From positions 1 to 43,763 of the forward strand of contig NZ_JACJOX010000024.1 of assembly GCF_014695775.1 (NCBI RefSeq): a DNA stretch of 43,763 nt, written 5' to 3'. Source of the DNA: Leptolyngbya sp. FACHB-60. GTDB lineage: Bacteria > Cyanobacteriota > Cyanobacteriia > Phormidesmidales > Phormidesmidaceae. The notes under the pieces are model-generated. The model saw only the letters and a list, made by a program, of their open reading frames with translations, made no database searches and was not told where the DNA came from. Shown piece after piece: positions 1-8,659 of the stretch. How positions within the stretch are numbered: position 1 is the first letter of the stretch; each line of letters starts with the position of its first letter. Both the position numbers and the translations under genes were made by a program.

Positions 1-97
1 GGAAACGGACGACTCCGGCAATGGCGATAGGTCTCTGCTCTCGCCCCTTATCAACCCAGGAAATCCTCTGCATGAGAGGGTTTCGATACATCTCCTC

Positions 98-1798
98 TTA
101 ACGAACCAGTGCCGACAATATGACAATCAATACACAAAGTGTTGAAAGCAAAAAAATCGTGTTATTTAAAGAGTAAATAATTCCTTGATTCGGCTTGACC
201 CTGAGTTTTACTTCGCTTGCTTTCACAGAGGCTGCAAACCCAAAAATAATTGCAAAACCACTGCCATAAGAAATCAACAGGGGGAATAAAGGTAAAGAGG
301 GAGAGGATAAATTTGATAATACCCAAAATAGTGAGCCAATTACTGCTCCCTGAAATAATCCACGAAAAGTTTCTACTGCCACAAATTTAGATAAAGAGAA
401 ACTTAACTTCTCTACAGTTTTTAATTTTCCGGTTGTCGTGATAATTTTCAATAAGAGCGCAGATAGGCATCCAATAATCGCTCCAAAGGTTGGGAAAAGG
501 ACGAGTGCGTCGTTTGACCCAATAAATATTTTGACAACAAGTGAGAAAAATGTTCCGAAAAGCAATCCGACATTTATTCCGAAGACTAGTCGATAGATGT
601 TTTTTTGCTTATCAGAGACAAGTGTCTTAGGCTGCATTTTCTCAATCAAGAACTCATCCTGTGACTGCTCTTTTAGCTGCTTGGCCACCCAGACTAGCCA
701 GAGTCGTGTTTGCTTCGTTGTGGGTTGCTTATTCAATGGATAGTATTTGCTAGCTGCCCGCTCATTCAACCGCCGCAGAATGTAGGTATCGAGTAAGAAA
801 TCAAGTCGATCTTGGGTGTTTTGCAGTCGGCTCCACTGCACTTTATCGAGATCATCATTCGCCGAAATCGACACACTCAGCAATAGCGGGGTGCGCACCA
901 GTTCTAATAGGTCGTCATCGTGCTGTAGGGTTTTCCACAGGTGCTGCATCTTCAGTGAGGCTAGGTAGCTTTTTAGCTGCTTGTCGGTTAGAGGGCTAAG
1001 GCAAATAGCACCGTTGAGGTCAAGCTTGCTAGCATAGAGTTCGTATTCTTCTAGGCGGCTGCACACCAGCAGGCGGGGTGCCCCGGTTTCGCTTTGCAGC
1101 CAAACGTTTATGCCCTGCACTACGAGCTCCTGGCGATCAGGGGGCAACTCATCAAGGCCATCCAGTAGTGGCAGCAGCTTTTTCTCAGTTAGCCAAATTT
1201 GGCCCAGTTTTGCCGACACGCCATACTTCAGCTTTAGCTCATTCAGCAGCCAGTCAGTAAAGCTCTGCTTAGCGTTTTGCCACGACGACAGGTTCACCAT
1301 CACGGGGATAGGTTCATCGGGGTCACTATTCGCCCGCTGCACTAGGGTTGCCGCCAGGTCGAGCATGGTGGTGGTTTTGCCTGCGCCGGGGTTGCCCAGC
1401 ACCAGCAGCTTACCGCCCACATCGCGGCGGTCAAACACCTCCGCGATATGGGTGCCGGGGGCTAAGATTTTAGGCTTTTGATCAGCCGTGCGCAGTTCGC
1501 TATCCCAGGGGCGGCTCACCTGGCGGCGCTGCTCAGCCATATCCAGGCGAATCAAGATGGCGTTGTGCAACGACTGGCGCAGGCGATCCTCTACCTCCGT
1601 CCACACCGCGTCAATCAGCGTTTTTTCGCTGCGGTCTTGGCGGTTAGATGCAGGTTTTTGCGCAGGCAAGCCATAGTTCCCGTCTTGCCCCTCCAGGTTG
1701 GGCTGCTCTACTGGAGGGGCTATTGAGGGTCGGGGAGCACATTGGCTAAAACAGTTTTTAGCGCGTCTAATCCTGGCCCTATGGGGCTTTCTAACCAC
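98..1798 (-). CDS. NACHT-domain P-loop NTPase with C-terminal membrane segments
   Basis: A STAND-type ATPase of the kind used in bacterial innate immunity and programmed death. Seen: Walker A GNPGAGKTT at residues 135-143 and Walker B LLPLLDGLDEL around 208-218, inside a typical cyanobacterial NACHT context (QSLHNAILI and RPWDSE just before). Four to five hydrophobic segments fill residues ~400-565, so it is probably membrane anchored. The family usually continues past the membrane part with a conserved domain; here the frame stops straight after the last helix, so the protein may be truncated. The first ATG lies 79 bp inside the upstream CHAT gene. The first ~30 residues look like out-of-frame translation of that gene, so the true start may be a downstream non-ATG codon. 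It shares an operon with the CHAT protease. Function by family; target unknown. Confidence 0.85.
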   Translation of the reverse strand: MVRKPHRARIRRAKNCFSQCAPRPSIAPPVEQPNLEGQDGNYGLPAQKPASNRQDRSEKTLIDAVWTEVEDRLRQSLHNAILIRLDMAEQRRQVSRPWDSELRTADQKPKILAPGTHIAEVFDRRDVGGKLLVLGNPGAGKTTTMLDLAATLVQRANSDPDEPIPVMVNLSSWQNAKQSFTDWLLNELKLKYGVSAKLGQIWLTEKKLLPLLDGLDELPPDRQELVVQGINVWLQSETGAPRLLVCSRLEEYELYASKLDLNGAICLSPLTDKQLKSYLASLKMQHLWKTLQHDDDLLELVRTPLLLSVSISANDDLDKVQWSRLQNTQDRLDFLLDTYILRRLNERAASKYYPLNKQPTTKQTRLWLVWVAKQLKEQSQDEFLIEKMQPKTLVSDKQKNIYRLVFGINVGLLFGTFFSLVVKIFIGSNDALVLFPTFGAIIGCLSALLLKIITTTGKLKTVEKLSFSLSKFVAVETFRGLFQGAVIGSLFWVLSNLSSPSLPLFPLLISYGSGFAIIFGFAASVKASEVKLRVKPNQGIIYSLNNTIFLLSTLCVLIVILSALVR

Positions 1799-2565
1799 GC
1801 CAGCAATTCTGGCACCCGCTGCCCCTGGGGAGCATTGGAGGGTGAAATGTTGCCCCTTGGCGGGTTGAGGGCAAACAAGACCGACTCAAACTGAGGGCCG
1901 GGGAGGTTGAGAAGGAGTTGGTAGAGTTTGGTACGAGTTTGAGAAATGGGGGAGGAGGCTGGAGAAGGTGAGGAAGATGGGGAGGGTGGGGCTTTCTTAT
2001 TAATCAGCTCTGGGGTGGCGCTTTCCGGCTTGCCTGCCAGGTCGATCGCAGCGCAGCCCAGCCTAAAGGCAAACTCAACGCTGCGCCCAGCTCCAAGGGC
2101 ATCATAAAAACCTACGGCAAACTCGATCGCCGCTTTGTCGCCCACCGCTTTGCTCATGCCCACCACGTAAGGCACATGGTCGGCAATAGCGTCCGCCTGC
2201 ACCGCTGAGTAGCACCCATTTAGCACCACGCAGTGTATCGGGTCGGGGAACTCTGTCGGGTCAGTAAATAGCTCAAACAGCCCCGCCAGCGCAGTCCCAG
2301 AGACCACCTTGGCATTTCCACTTTCATCCTCAAACACCAACCCTTCTTCGCCGTCGCCGTGACCTGAGAAGTGAACGATCTGCGGCGTTTCTTCGAGCAT
2401 GGCTCGCTGAATATCGCGGGGGCGCACCGCTAGCCGCTGGGCCAGGGTAAAGCGATCGCGGTGCTGTGCCCGCTTCAGCCCCTCTTCGATGTCGCGCAGT
2501 TCTTCGTCGAGACGTAGGCGGCTAGTGTTTTTGGGATTAGCCGCCAGGATGAGAATTTTTTGCAT
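1720..2565 (-). CDS. CHAT-domain caspase-like protease with C-terminal EAD1-like domain
   Basis: A caspase-HetF-associated (CHAT) cysteine protease. Seen: the catalytic His motif HFSGHG (His69) and the catalytic Cys motif NGCYSA (Cys118), in a ~190-residue fold starting with the usual KILILAANP strand. A proline/serine-rich linker (~190-210) leads to a small helical C-terminal domain (LYQLLLNLPGPQFESVLFALN, then RVPELLAWLE) that resembles the effector-associated domain EAD1, a death-fold-like adaptor used to recruit effectors to STAND sensors. The downstream NACHT gene overlaps by 79 bp in another frame, so the two are probably made together. Likely role: effector protease switched on by the NACHT partner or another EAD1 protein. 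Substrate unknown. The EAD1 call is from memory of the family. Confidence 0.85.
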   Translation of the reverse strand: MQKILILAANPKNTSRLRLDEELRDIEEGLKRAQHRDRFTLAQRLAVRPRDIQRAMLEETPQIVHFSGHGDGEEGLVFEDESGNAKVVSGTALAGLFELFTDPTEFPDPIHCVVLNGCYSAVQADAIADHVPYVVGMSKAVGDKAAIEFAVGFYDALGAGRSVEFAFRLGCAAIDLAGKPESATPELINKKAPPSPSSSPSPASSPISQTRTKLYQLLLNLPGPQFESVLFALNPPRGNISPSNAPQGQRVPELLAWLESPIGPGLDALKTVLANVLPDPQ

Positions 2566-2627
2566 GGAGGGCTGAGGCAGTTTCTCTAACTATAGTCTCA
2601 GCCTCCGAAATAGCGAAAAGAGATGGT

Positions 2628-3440
2628 TCAACTGCCCCAAAACTGGCGAAAATCTTCGTCCTGGTCGCTGAGCTGAGCCCAGGGGGCACCCCACTGCTGC
2701 ACAATCTCCGTCAGGCGGGCACAGGCCGGGCGCTCGGTGGCGTAATGGCCCGCGTCGATCAGCACGAGGTTGCGATCGCGCCCTTCCTGAAACTGGTGAA
2801 ACTTGCAGTCTGAAGTTAGATAGGCCTGCGCCCCAGTTTTGGCCACCGCTCCCATAAAGCTAGCGCCGCTGCCCCCCAGCACCGCCACTCGGCTGATGGT
2901 TTGGGTCAGATCGGCGGCGGGAGAGTAGATCAGGCGCGGCGGCGAGAGCTGGGCTTGAATTAGATCCAGCAGCCCTTGCAGACTGAGTGCCGGGCTGAGA
3001 TCGCCCACGCGCCCGTAACCAATACCAGGCTGGGTGGGCACCACAGGTGCTGAGTTTTGCAGGTGCAGCACCTGGGCCAGCAGGTCGGCGGTGCCGTCTT
3101 GCACCTGGTCAAAGTTGGTGTGGGCGGTGTAGATGCCAATGTTGTGGGCGATCGCCTGTTGCACCATTTCCCCCACCGGGTCACCCTGAATAACGCGCTT
3201 AAGCGGGCTAAAGATCAGCGGGTGGTGGGCCAAAATCAGGTTTACACCTACGCCCTGCTGGCGGAGTTTGAGGGCTTCGGCCATCACCGCCAGGGTGGGG
3301 GTGAGGCACACCAGCACGTGGGCTGGTTCATCGAGCAGGCCGGGCTGCACTTGCCAGCCGCAGTTGTCCCAGTCTTCTTGCCAGGCAGGGTTAGCCCAGG
3401 CTTCGAGTTTAGAGATCAGATCTGCGATCGCGAGGGCCAT
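2628..3440 (-). CDS. NIF3/YbgI-family dinuclear metal-centre protein
   Basis: A Nif3-like protein (YbgI/YqfO family, DUF34), forming a toroidal hexamer with two metals per subunit; its cellular reaction is still unsettled. Seen: the metal-site motif LILAHHPLIF, the second conserved block YTAHTNFDQV, and the C-terminal pair GHYATERPA preceded by YLTSDCKFHQ, all in family order. At 270 residues it matches the short bacterial form without the inserted PII-like domain. The frame can also open at a GTG at 3449, but the ATG at 3440 (MALAIADL) fits the family start better. It follows a different transcription unit and has no obvious functional link to the CHAT gene 60 bp downstream. Confidence 0.9.
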   Translation of the reverse strand: MALAIADLISKLEAWANPAWQEDWDNCGWQVQPGLLDEPAHVLVCLTPTLAVMAEALKLRQQGVGVNLILAHHPLIFSPLKRVIQGDPVGEMVQQAIAHNIGIYTAHTNFDQVQDGTADLLAQVLHLQNSAPVVPTQPGIGYGRVGDLSPALSLQGLLDLIQAQLSPPRLIYSPAADLTQTISRVAVLGGSGASFMGAVAKTGAQAYLTSDCKFHQFQEGRDRNLVLIDAGHYATERPACARLTEIVQQWGAPWAQLSDQDEDFRQFWGS

Positions 3441-3541
3441 AAAAAACACCGCTGGCCGGGGTAGCCAGCTCCAGGAGAAAACCCTCCTAGTCTACCGCGC
3501 TACCCCTGACCAACGGCGTCAGGAAGGTCTGTTGAGTGGGT

Positions 3542-3889
3542 TTACTTGGTCATATTGCTCAGGGCGGCTTTGATCTTATCGATGGGCGAGGTAGCCTGAC
3601 CAGAGTTCGCGGGGGTGTTCATCTGGTTAACATCGGCGTTTTTCTGCACTTCGTTCAGCCCTTTGTTGGCTCGGTCGATCATCTTGTCGCCATTGAGGGC
3701 GTTCTCAGGCTGCACCGCTTTTTCAGCTTCGTTGTAGATGCTATTGAGTGGGGCCGTGCCCTGTTTGGGGTTGCTCGGGGTACTGCTATTGGCCAAAGCA
3801 GGGGTAGCAGTCAGCAGCACCACCATGCAGGAAAGGGCGATCGCAGCGTGGCGTGCCCAGCCCATGGCCGCAGCAAAAAAAGTATTCAT
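3542..3889 (-). CDS. Small exported protein of unknown function
   Basis: A 115-residue protein with a clear N-terminal signal peptide: a basic start, a hydrophobic run AAIALSCMVVLLTA, and a likely signal peptidase I site after PALA near residue 33. The mature part is short, polar and helix-prone (NSIYNEAEKAVQ, KMIDRANKGLNEVQ, SPIDKIKAALSNMTK), without cysteines or a recognisable catalytic motif. The start is supported by a GGAG ribosome binding site about nine bases upstream. Similar small secreted proteins are scattered in cyanobacteria without assigned function. It sits alone between the NIF3-like gene and ftsH, and it may end close to a weak hairpin region. I assign no function. Confidence 0.7.
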   Translation of the reverse strand: MNTFFAAAMGWARHAAIALSCMVVLLTATPALANSSTPSNPKQGTAPLNSIYNEAEKAVQPENALNGDKMIDRANKGLNEVQKNADVNQMNTPANSGQATSPIDKIKAALSNMTK

Positions 3890-4044
3890 GGTCAGTCTCC
3901 AAATCGGATAGGAAAAACTTGTTTCGGCAACCTGATGATTCCTGTCTCAATCACCACTCACCAAAGCCTCCTATTTTTACCGATTTGACCACCCCGCTTG
4001 CATCGCTCCAGAGACGTAGGCAAGGGGCAGAGATTAATGGTGTC

Positions 4045-4076
4045 AGCGCTCTACCTTTAGATAGAGACAGAGCGCT
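4045..4076 (-). terminator. Weak hairpin downstream of ftsH
   Basis: AGCGCTCT (4045-4052) pairs with AGAGCGCT (4069-4076) about 10 bases past the ftsH stop. No T-run follows on the minus strand, so it may be an mRNA 3'-end structure rather than an intrinsic terminator. Confidence 0.35.
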
Positions 4077-4086
4077 CCGGGCCGCT

Positions 4087-5997
4087 TTAGCCAGCTTTAA
4101 CCAAAAACTTCTGAGGAATTTGGGTGTATTGGCTAACAATCTGGCGAAATTCTTCGCCATCCACGGTTTCGCACTCTAGCAGCACATCCACCAGGTGATC
4201 CATCAGCACGCGGTGCTCGCGCAGCAGGCTGCGGGCGCGATCGAGGCAGTTCAGAGCAATGCCACGCACCTGGGCATCGATCTTGCTGGCCATCTCCTCG
4301 GACACTTCGCTGCGGGGCATCAGGTTACGGCCCAAAAATACCTGGTTGTCCATGCTTTCTAGGGCCACAGGGCCAAGTTCAGACATGCCGTAGAGGGTCA
4401 CCATCTGACGGGCCAGGTTACTCACCTGCTGAATGTCGCCGCTGGCTCCGGTGGTGGTCTCGTCGTCGCCAAACACCTCGGCCTCGGCGGCAAAGCCCCC
4501 TAAGGCCACGGTAATGCGATCGACCAGCCAGTTGCGGGTGTAAAGGCCGCTGTCGATGATGTCTTCGTTGGGCAGCGACTGGGTAAAGCCCTCAATGCCG
4601 CCCGATCGCGGAATAATCGTCACCTTGTTCAGCTCGTCGGAGTGGGTGAGCAGGGTGGTGAGCAGAGCGTGGCCGACCTCATGGTAGGCGGTCATGCGCT
4701 TGCGGCTGCTGTCGAGCAGGGGAGTGAGGCTGAGGCCAATGGTGAGGCGATCGATCGCATCTTCAATCTCGGTCATGCCCATTGCCTCTTTGCGGCGGCG
4801 GGCGGTGAGAATGGCGGCCTCATTGAGCAGGTTGGCTAGCTCTGCCCCAGAAAAACCAGGGGTGCGCCGCGCCACTGCTTCCAGGGAAACCTCGGGCTCA
4901 ATTTTTTTGTTGCGGGCGTGGACTTCTAAAATCGACAGCCGCCCCTTGTAGGTGGGCAGGTCAACTACCACCTGGCGGTCAAAGCGACCAGGACGCAGTA
5001 GCGCCAGGTCGAGCACATCCACCCGGTTGGTGGCGGCGATCACGATGATGCCGCTGTTGCCCTCAAAGCCATCCATCTCGGTGAGCAGCTGGTTAAGGGT
5101 TTGCTCACGCTCGTCGTTGCCGCCGCCGATGCCCGCGCCCCGCTGGCGACCCACGGCATCAATCTCGTCAATGAACACAATGCAAGGGGCATTCTCTTTG
5201 GCTTTGCGGAACAGGTCGCGCACCCGCGATGCGCCCACGCCCACAAACATTTCCACAAATTCAGAACCGGAGATGCTGAAGAAGGGGACGGCAGCCTCAC
5301 CCGCGATCGCCTTGGCCAGCAGAGTCTTACCAGTACCGGGCTGACCAATTAGCAGCACCCCTTTGGGAATGCGCGCCCCAATAGCCGTGAATTTCTCTGG
5401 GCTCTTGAGAAAGGTGACCACCTCTTGGAGTTCTTCCTTGGCCTCTTCGATGCCGGCTACATCGTCAAACACGACGCCGGTTTTGGCTTCCATCTGAAAG
5501 CGGGCCTTTGACTTACCAAAGCTCATGGCGTTGCCTGCCCCTGCCGCCGATCGCCGCAGCAGCAGCAGTAGCCCAAAAATTAGAATCAGCGCCAGCAGCG
5601 AGTTGGTGGCCAACCAGGCCAGGGCACCGCTGCTCGACGAGTCGCGAATTTCTACATCGACATCGTTGGCGCGCAGGCGGCGAATCAGCTCAGCATTGCG
5701 CTCTCCGGCAAACAGCGCCACCTGCTCAGGTTCGGCGTCTTCGGCGGCATCGTCTAGGGTGACGTAGGCAATGCCTCGGGTTTCATCTAAGTCAACCTGT
5801 TCGACCTGGCCCTGCTCAATTTTTTCTAAAAACTGCCCATAGGTCAGCCCTTCAGGCTCGCCCTCGGCCTGGGCAAGGGCGGGGGGCAGCGGCATCAGGG
5901 TTTGCAGCAAAAACCAGCCAATAGTCATGACACCCGTGGCGGTTGCGCCAGTGCGGGGGCGGAGGGCAGGCTGCTTACCAGGGAAACGGAGGGTCAT
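4087..5997 (-). CDS. ftsH: ATP-dependent zinc metalloprotease FtsH
   Basis: Membrane-bound AAA+ protease that extracts and degrades membrane proteins; in cyanobacteria FtsH hexamers remove damaged photosystem II D1. Seen: a first membrane segment at ~22-42, a lumenal/periplasmic domain ([15 protein letters not shown] and onward), and a second membrane segment at ~127-149. The AAA domain has Walker A GQPGTGKT at 218-225, Walker B IVFIDEID at ~273-280 and the second region of homology ending RPGRFD at 335-340. The zinc site HEVGH is at 439-443. Length (636 residues) is normal. No strong ribosome binding site is visible before the ATG at 5997. Cyanobacteria usually hold four FtsH paralogues; I cannot say which one this is from the sequence alone. 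Confidence 0.97.
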   Translation of the reverse strand: MTLRFPGKQPALRPRTGATATGVMTIGWFLLQTLMPLPPALAQAEGEPEGLTYGQFLEKIEQGQVEQVDLDETRGIAYVTLDDAAEDAEPEQVALFAGERNAELIRRLRANDVDVEIRDSSSSGALAWLATNSLLALILIFGLLLLLRRSAAGAGNAMSFGKSKARFQMEAKTGVVFDDVAGIEEAKEELQEVVTFLKSPEKFTAIGARIPKGVLLIGQPGTGKTLLAKAIAGEAAVPFFSISGSEFVEMFVGVGASRVRDLFRKAKENAPCIVFIDEIDAVGRQRGAGIGGGNDEREQTLNQLLTEMDGFEGNSGIIVIAATNRVDVLDLALLRPGRFDRQVVVDLPTYKGRLSILEVHARNKKIEPEVSLEAVARRTPGFSGAELANLLNEAAILTARRRKEAMGMTEIEDAIDRLTIGLSLTPLLDSSRKRMTAYHEVGHALLTTLLTHSDELNKVTIIPRSGGIEGFTQSLPNEDIIDSGLYTRNWLVDRITVALGGFAAEAEVFGDDETTTGASGDIQQVSNLARQMVTLYGMSELGPVALESMDNQVFLGRNLMPRSEVSEEMASKIDAQVRGIALNCLDRARSLLREHRVLMDHLVDVLLECETVDGEEFRQIVSQYTQIPQKFLVKAG

Positions 5998-6102
5998 AGA
6001 CGGTTTAACTCAGCGAAACTTTACCCGACGCTAGTATCCCCAGATACCGGATGGGCTGTTCACTAGTCTAACCCCCTAGCCCTGAAATGACCGCCCCGCC
6101 TC

Positions 6103-6146
6103 AAAAAGTATCGAGGTGTGAATGCTAGCATTCACACCTCGATACT
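6103..6146 (-). terminator. Perfect 40-bp palindrome followed by T5, probable tRNA-Asp terminator
   Basis: Bases 6107-6146 form an uninterrupted palindrome, two 20-bp arms meeting at GCTAGC. Read on the minus strand the hairpin is followed by TTTTT (complement of 6103-6107). It lies ~110 bp downstream of the minus-strand tRNA-Asp and ~110 bp upstream of the ftsH start, so an intrinsic terminator for the tRNA transcript is the simplest reading. Confidence 0.6.
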
Positions 6147-6177
6147 CTTGCTATTTGAACGGGCCTGACGGGATTCG
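6147..6177. repeat. Direct repeat copy 1, duplicates the 3' end of tRNA-Asp
   Basis: Thirty-one bases identical to 6241-6271. Copy 2 contains the last 18 bases of the tRNA-Asp gene. After copy 1 a 26-bp insert interrupts the tRNA-like sequence, which then resumes with ACCCGCAAC. The arrangement looks like a relic attachment site or a decayed tRNA duplicate rather than a second functional tRNA. Confidence 0.75.
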
Positions 6178-6240
6178 TAGACGAAGTCTGGGCTGTGCCC
6201 ATACCCGCAACGGCCGACGGAAAGGCGAAAGGTGCGGGTG

Positions 6241-6271
6241 CTTGCTATTTGAACGGGCCTGACGGGATTCG
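6241..6271. repeat. Direct repeat copy 2, overlaps tRNA-Asp 3' end
   Basis: Second copy of the 31-bp repeat, 94 bp from the first. It spans 13 flanking bases and the 3' end of the tRNA gene through part of the T arm. Confidence 0.75.
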
Positions 6272-6327
6272 AACCCGCAACTTCCGCCGTGACAGGGCGG
6301 TGCTCTAACCAGTTGAACTACAGGCCC
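6254..6327 (-). tRNA. tRNA-Asp (GTC)
   Basis: A complete cloverleaf reads on the minus strand. The acceptor pair is GGGCCTG with CAGGCCC and the discriminator G is at 6254. The D arm contains AGTTCAACTGGTTAGAGC. The anticodon stem CCGCC/GGCGG encloses CTGTCAC with anticodon GTC, and the T arm has the loop TTCGAAT. Length is 74 bases and the terminal CCA is not encoded. The 3' end is duplicated 94 bp downstream (6147-6177). Confidence 0.97.
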
Positions 6328-6419
6328 ATGGCTTAGGCAATCTCTATAGTGCAGCCTGGTGGGGCTTTTGTCAAACGACTGGCGAGAATTTCTAAAATTT
6401 TCATTTTCTTTGAATTCGG

Positions 6420-6707
6420 CTATTCCAAGAACTGAATCACCGTCACCGTGGGGGTAGATAGGTGGTCGTAGCGGCTGGCGGTAGCCTCGATCTGGCGCAG
6501 CTGGCCCAGGGCCAAACTACAGGGCATGCCGTATTTGGCCTGCACGCGATCGCTGGCAATGGTCAGGGCGGTGCGCGATCGCTCCACAAAATCCGTCAGT
6601 GGATAGCTGGTGGCAGGGGCAAAGTAGTCCTTCACCACCAGCGAGGGGGAGTAGCAGGTGTCTTGGTTGCCGTCGGGCCACTGGATTTGGAAGTGTATTT
6701 CGGGCAT
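6420..6707 (-). CDS. MSMEG_0570-family protein (nitrogen-starvation-response family)
   Basis: A 95-residue protein matching the small family named after Mycobacterium smegmatis MSMEG_0570, reported there as part of a nitrogen-starvation response cluster. Seen: the family opening [13 protein letters not shown], the CYSPS motif, the block [14 protein letters not shown] and the stretch [16 protein letters not shown]. Biochemical role is not known. In many bacteria it sits in a conserved cluster with a nitrilase, a radical SAM protein and an acyltransferase; none of these is here, so this copy is an orphan in the window. The gene lies 111 bp downstream of a family-5 solute-binding lipoprotein gene, separated by GGTGGATG repeats, and its relation to that gene is unclear. 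Confidence 0.8.
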   Translation of the reverse strand: MPEIHFQIQWPDGNQDTCYSPSLVVKDYFAPATSYPLTDFVERSRTALTIASDRVQAKYGMPCSLALGQLRQIEATASRYDHLSTPTVTVIQFLE

Positions 6708-6709
6708 AG

Positions 6710-6817
6710 GGGTGGATGGGTAGGGGGTGGATGGGTAGGTAGGGAGCGACGGATTTTCAAGGACAGAGGTGGGTGGTCAGCGGTCTTTACTCATCCACCC
6801 ATCCACTCATCTACCCC
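6710..6817. repeat. GGTGGATG tandem and inverted repeats in a 111-bp spacer
   Basis: GGGTGGATGGGTAG occurs at 6710-6723 and 6725-6738, and a related reverse-complement block (CATCCACCCATCCACTCATC) lies at 6793-6812. The RNA could fold into a long imperfect hairpin downstream of the solute-binding protein gene, possibly acting as its terminator or as a processing site. Confidence 0.6.
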
Positions 6818-6818
6818 T

Positions 6819-8546
6819 CTAGGGCCGCTTCCAGCCAGCGATGTTCCAGGTGCTCAAATCCCAGGGGGTAAGGCTGATGCCGGTGAGGCGGTTGCTAACG
6901 CCGGAGGCATCGGCACGGTGGACGATTGGCATGACAGCGGCATCTTCGATTAGCAGATCGTTCATTTGAATGAACAGATCCTGCCGTTCTTCGGGGTCGA
7001 GGGTGGCGGCGGCTTGCTGCCAGAGGGCGTCGTACTCGGGGTTGCAGTAGCGGGCGTAGTTGCTGCCCGACCAGTTGTTGGCCTTTTGGGCAATTTCGTC
7101 GCAGGTGTAGGTTTGCATGTAGGAGCCAGGGTCGGGGTTGGTGTTGCCCGTGGCAAACATTTGCAGGTCGGCGGAGAAGCGCTCGAGAGTTTCGCGGCTG
7201 GCGGGGTCGCCCGAGAAGTAGACGCTGGCGTCGATGCTTTTCAGCTCTACGCTGATGCCGATTTGCTCTAGGGATTGTTTGACAATCTCCTGAGTTTTCT
7301 GGCGCACCGGGTTCACCGAGCTTTGAAAGACCACCTGCATTTCTTGCCCGTCTTTGTCGCGGGTGCCGTTGTTGTTGCTGTCGACCCAGCCTGCTGCGTC
7401 GAGCAGGGCAGCGGCGGCTTCGGGGTCATAGTCGTAGCTAGTGTTGCCTGAGGCAAAGGGGCCGGGGGCGACTAGAAAATTGGTGGTGGCTTGGCCAGTG
7501 GGTCCGTAGATTTGAGCGGCAATGGTGTCGCGATCGAGGGCCAGATTAATGGCTTGGCGCACCAGGCGATCGCTAAAGAACGGGTGTGGAAACTCGGTGC
7601 TGGAGGTTTCACCGTCGGCGGTGGCCTGGTTGGGGTCGGTAAAGTTGATGATAACGCGCTCGACTAGCGAACCAAAGTTGGTCACCACCTCGCCCTGGCC
7701 CGCCGCCTCTAGCTGTTCAAGAATGGCGGCCTCGACCTGGAGGTTGTTGGCGTAGTCGACATCTCCAGTTTGCAGCACCGCCCGCGCTGCCGAGGTGGCG
7801 TCGCCGCCGCCCTTCAGCTCTACGCGGCTAAAGGCGAGCTGGTCGGCGTCGCGGTAGTTGGGGTTGGCCTCAAAGACAATCACATCGCCGGGGGTAAAGC
7901 TGGTGACGCGGTAGGGGCCAGTGCCCACGGGCATGGTGTTGGCGGGGGCCTCTCGACCGTTGGGGCCGTTGTAATTTTCAAAGATGTGCTTGGGCAGCAC
8001 CATCCCCTCGGTGCCGGTAAACACCAGATACCAGGCGGGGTTGGGTTCCTTAAAGGTGATGCGAACGGTGGTGTCGTCGATCGCCTCTACCCGTTCCACC
8101 AGCTCGTAGGTGCCCGCATTGACCGTTGCCACCTCAGGGTTGACGATGAATTCGTAGGTAAACGCTACATCCTCGGCGGTGAAGGGAGTGCCGTCTGACC
8201 AGGTAATGCCTTCCTTAAGCTTCCAGGTGACGGAGGTGCCGTCTGCGGCGACGCCACCATTGTCGAGGGTGGGCTCTTCGGCGGCTAAAAACAGCACCAT
8301 GTTGCCATCGGCATCGAAGCTAGCCAGGGGTTCGAGGGTAATGCGGCTGGCCTCGGCGTCTTTGAACCCGCTAGAAAAGTGGGGATTGAGAATGGTGGGG
8401 GCCTGCCAGTAGAGCAACCGTAGGGTGTCGTCAGCGGCGGCAGTGGCAGTATCACTGCCAGTTTCAGTTTGAGAACTCTCCGGTGCCCGACACCCGCCAA
8501 ACAGCAGCAAACAGAGACTAGCGACAGCGACGGCACGAACATTCAT
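6819..8546 (-). CDS. Family-5 extracellular solute-binding lipoprotein (peptide/nickel type ABC importer)
   Basis: A substrate-binding protein of the DppA/OppA/NikA class, the extracytoplasmic receptor of an ABC importer. The start at 8546 is chosen because MNVRAVAVASLCLLLFGGC forms a lipoprotein signal with the lipobox LFGGC; the frame stays open upstream to 8660 but that extension has no signal character. The mature protein (575 residues with signal) shows the family order: PHFSSG near the start, WKLKEGITWSDGTPFTAEDV, then MPVGTGPYRV, and RLVRQAINLALDRD in the second lobe. The permease and ATPase genes are not adjacent, so the ligand cannot be deduced. The P-loop kinase gene just upstream ends ~115 bp before this start, and the two may be co-transcribed. 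Confidence 0.92.
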   Translation of the reverse strand: MNVRAVAVASLCLLLFGGCRAPESSQTETGSDTATAAADDTLRLLYWQAPTILNPHFSSGFKDAEASRITLEPLASFDADGNMVLFLAAEEPTLDNGGVAADGTSVTWKLKEGITWSDGTPFTAEDVAFTYEFIVNPEVATVNAGTYELVERVEAIDDTTVRITFKEPNPAWYLVFTGTEGMVLPKHIFENYNGPNGREAPANTMPVGTGPYRVTSFTPGDVIVFEANPNYRDADQLAFSRVELKGGGDATSAARAVLQTGDVDYANNLQVEAAILEQLEAAGQGEVVTNFGSLVERVIINFTDPNQATADGETSSTEFPHPFFSDRLVRQAINLALDRDTIAAQIYGPTGQATTNFLVAPGPFASGNTSYDYDPEAAAALLDAAGWVDSNNNGTRDKDGQEMQVVFQSSVNPVRQKTQEIVKQSLEQIGISVELKSIDASVYFSGDPASRETLERFSADLQMFATGNTNPDPGSYMQTYTCDEIAQKANNWSGSNYARYCNPEYDALWQQAAATLDPEERQDLFIQMNDLLIEDAAVMPIVHRADASGVSNRLTGISLTPWDLSTWNIAGWKRP

Positions 8547-8659
8547 GGGCAACTCAGTAGCATCCTGAAGATGGGCGATTGAGGGAGGCGCAGAGCACAA
8601 CTCGTGGACAGGGTTGCACCACGATGGCCAACATCCAGCGATCCCATGATCCCCAGGCA

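Noticed and set aside
6147..6240. Second tRNA-Asp gene
   Set aside because: Only the acceptor 3' side and part of the T arm are present and an insertion breaks the T loop; anticodon and D arms are missing.
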